DNA from: Rhizobiales bacterium UBA697
GTDB lineage: Bacteria > Pseudomonadota > Alphaproteobacteria > Rhizobiales > Ancalomicrobiaceae
Reading direction: 5' to 3'
Assembly: GCA_002298965.1 (NCBI GenBank)
Contig: DBMN01000044.1
Coordinates: forward strand, 1 to 6,392
Length of the DNA: 6,392 bases
Below are positions 5,392 through 6,392 of this stretch, piece by piece (position 1 is the stretch's first letter; every line of letters starts with the position of its first letter). The notes below the pieces were generated by a model. It saw only the letters and a list, made by a program, of their open reading frames with translations. It had not been told where the DNA came from and made no database searches. The position numbers were made by a program, and so were the translations under genes.

Positions 5392-5898
5392 TTGGCCGGT
5401 CTTCGGTCCCCAACCCTAACCGAGCTTCGCCGTCATGGCCAACGCGCTTACGCGCGCATCGGCCGTGCGATCGCGGCATCGGTCGTCGTCTCAGGGCTCG
5501 TCGCGCTCGGCGGCTGCGGCATCGTCGTGCCGCTTTCGTCGCTGATGTCGTCGTCCCCCGAGCCGCCGCCGTCGCCGGCCGAGGTCACCGGCTCGATCCC
5601 CACGACCGCCGCCACCGCCCCCGTCTCCCCCGACGGCGACGCCGATTCGGTGCGGCGGGCGCTCGAGATTTCGGTGGCGCGCGGCGTCGAGGCGCCGATC
5701 GCCTGGAAGAACGAGACGAACGGCCACAGCGGGACCGTCACCGCCTCGCACGCCGCCCGCGCGCCCAACGGTGCCCCCTGCCGCGACTTCGAGACGACGC
5801 TGACGACCGTCTCCGGCGTCGACCTGCATTCCGGCCGGATCTGCCAGGGCTTCACCGGCGGCTGGGAAGTGCTGCGGTTCGAACGCGTCGGCGGTTGA
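5392..5898 (+). CDS. Predicted lipoprotein, RT0821/17-kDa surface antigen type
   Basis: The product is 168 residues from TTG 5392. That start is chosen because GGAGGA (5382-5387) lies 4-5 nt upstream. The in-frame ATG at 5344 would lie inside pdxH and has only GAT/GGA-type sequence upstream. An Arg-rich N-region (RRHGQRAYARIGR) precedes a hydrophobic stretch ending in LVALGGC, so Cys42 is the likely lipidation site after signal peptidase II. A Pro/Ser/Thr-rich linker (52-80) follows. The C-terminal domain (about 85-168) has W105, the SGTV stretch, NGAPCRDFETT with C130, RICQGF with C151 and GGWEV. This W...G.V...CR.F...CQ...G.W pattern is that of alphaproteobacterial 17-kDa-antigen-like proteins, and the two cysteines could pair in the periplasm. 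The exact physiological role of the family is not established. The unusually long N-region (about 25 residues) is a small doubt about the start. Confidence 0.8.
   Translation: MAGLRSPTLTELRRHGQRAYARIGRAIAASVVVSGLVALGGCGIVVPLSSLMSSSPEPPPSPAEVTGSIPTTAATAPVSPDGDADSVRRALEISVARGVEAPIAWKNETNGHSGTVTASHAARAPNGAPCRDFETTLTTVSGVDLHSGRICQGFTGGWEVLRFERVGG
5413..5442 (-). promoter_or_regulatory. Possible pdxH promoter inside the lipoprotein gene
   Basis: On the minus strand, TTGGCC (5442-5437), an 18-nt spacer and TAGGGT (5418-5413) would start transcription near 5406, about 31 nt before the pdxH ATG. The match is partial. It is offered because the 17-bp gap between the divergent start codons leaves no room for a promoter outside coding sequence. 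Confidence 0.25.
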
Positions 5899-5919
5899 CG
5901 GCGGCGCATCGAGCCGTCA
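5896..5919 (+). terminator. Intrinsic-type terminator overlapping the lipoprotein stop codon
   Basis: TGACGGC (5896-5902) and GCCGTCA (5913-5919) form a perfect 7-bp stem with a 10-nt loop, followed by TTCCCTCTT. The stop codon itself forms the base of the stem. The tail is only partly T-rich, so efficiency is uncertain. Its 3' tail runs into the predicted heat-shock promoter of the next gene. Confidence 0.5.
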
Positions 5920-5925
5920 TTCCCT

Positions 5926-5954
5926 CTTCAAATCCATCGCGTCGCACCCCAAAT
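5926..5954 (+). promoter_or_regulatory. Predicted RpoH (sigma-32) heat-shock promoter for the DnaJ-like gene
   Basis: CTTCAAA (5926-5932), a 14-nt spacer, then CCCCAAAT (5947-5954) matches the sigma-32 consensus CTTGAAA / CCCCATNT with one mismatch in each box and optimal spacing. Transcription would start near 5960, leaving about 75 nt before the ATG at 6035. The position directly ahead of a J-domain gene, a classic heat-shock class, makes a chance match less likely. Confidence 0.55.
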
Positions 5955-6034
5955 CATGCGACGAGACGAAGACAATCTCCGACGGGCCGACCGTGCGCGA
6001 CGCGGATGCGGGAACCGGAGAGCGGGAGACGACG

Positions 6035-6392
6035 ATGCGCAACCCCTACGACGTTCTCGGCGTCGGCAAGACGGCGAGTGCCGACGAGATCAAGAAGGCG
6101 TTCCGGCGGCTGGCGAAGAAGCACCATCCGGACCAGAACCGTGACGATCCCAAGGCGCAGGGCGCCTTCGCCGAGGTCAACGCCGCCTACGAGATCCTCG
6201 GCGACGCGACCAAGCGCGGCCAGTTCGACCGCGGCGAGATCGACGCCGAGGGCAAGCCGCGCTTCACCGGCAATCCCTTCGGCGCCGGCGGCGGTCCCTT
6301 CGGCGCGGGCGGCGGCCCCTTCGGCAGTCGCGGCGGCGGCGGGCGAACGGCGCACGGCGGCGGGCCGGAGTTCGACGACTTCCTCACCGACA
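6035..6392 (+). CDS. DnaJ-like (J-domain) co-chaperone, CbpA/type II style; 3' partial
   Basis: 119 complete codons are visible before the right edge. The J domain spans about 1-66: NPYDVLGV, helix II KKAFRRLAKKH, the Hsp70-activating HPD at residues 31-33, then AEVNAAYEILGDATKRGQFDRGE. It would stimulate the ATPase of DnaK and deliver substrates in the cytoplasm. A Gly/Phe-rich region follows, with three seven-residue units of the PFGAGGG type. Whether a zinc-finger domain (type I DnaJ) or only the C-terminal substrate domains follow lies outside the window. The N-terminus MRNPYDVLGV and the 'FDRGEIDAEGKPRF' segment resemble the short rhizobial DnaJ-like proteins more than canonical DnaJ, so I do not use the symbol dnaJ. 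The start is supported by GGGAG (6024-6028) 6 nt before the ATG. A heat-shock promoter candidate lies upstream. Confidence 0.93.
   Translation, partial: MRNPYDVLGVGKTASADEIKKAFRRLAKKHHPDQNRDDPKAQGAFAEVNAAYEILGDATKRGQFDRGEIDAEGKPRFTGNPFGAGGGPFGAGGGPFGSRGGGGRTAHGGGPEFDDFLTD
6275..6337 (+). repeat. Three tandem 21-bp units in the Gly/Phe region of the J-domain gene
   Basis: Units begin at 6275, 6296 and 6317, each with CCCTTCGGC at its start, and encode PFGAGGG, PFGAGGG and PFGSRGG. The first two units are near-identical in DNA; the third has drifted. Such in-frame repeats can expand or contract by slippage and so vary linker length between strains. Confidence 0.8.

Noticed and set aside
5375..5479. 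A longer PdxH beginning at the in-frame ATG at 5479
   Set aside because: The extra 35 residues (Arg/Gly-rich) do not resemble PdxH N-termini and would overlap the lipoprotein's signal region; MTDQFQ at 5374 fits the family length.

Overview
The window reads as chromosomal DNA from a high-GC alphaproteobacterium, most likely of the order Hyphomicrobiales (Rhizobiales). The basis is the GC-rich third codon positions, the closeness of the PdxH and DnaJ-like proteins to rhizobial forms as I remember them, and the order pdxH / 17-kDa-antigen-type lipoprotein / DnaJ-like protein, which I recall as common in that order. No mobile element, CRISPR array, phage gene or recognisable defence system is visible, and I did not find a convincing new multi-gene system. 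The interest lies in small genes and regulatory details.

Region 1 (1-1781, plus strand) is the end of an exopolysaccharide-type operon. A protein cut by the left edge resembles the cytoplasmic BY-kinase-like domain of a polysaccharide co-polymerase but has no Walker A motif and no tyrosine. It overlaps by one base a GT4-family glycosyltransferase. Region 2 (1785-2390, minus strand) holds a four-cysteine small hypothetical protein with a good sigma-70-type promoter and a leader of about 130 nt, then tRNA-Pro(CGG).

Region 3 (2391-2639) contains back-to-back promoters for tRNA-Pro (minus) and tRNA-Gln(TTG) (plus). Region 4 (2675-3630) holds a small predicted secreted protein (minus), a 467-bp non-coding stretch that looks poorer in GC and carries a cluster of CATGC/GCATG words, and a 53-residue conserved-looking small protein (plus).

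Region 5 (3742-5374) is corA (Mg2+/divalent cation channel, plus) converging on pdxH (pyridox(am)ine 5'-phosphate oxidase, minus). Region 6 (5392-6392, plus) begins only 17 bp from the pdxH start codon. It holds a predicted lipoprotein with a TTG start, a stem-loop terminator that includes its stop codon, and immediately after that a sequence matching the heat-shock (sigma-32/RpoH) promoter layout ahead of a DnaJ-like co-chaperone that runs off the right edge.

The genes are mostly unrelated housekeeping units. The only evident functional partnerships are the surface-polysaccharide pair at the left and the heat-shock promoter with its J-domain gene at the right.
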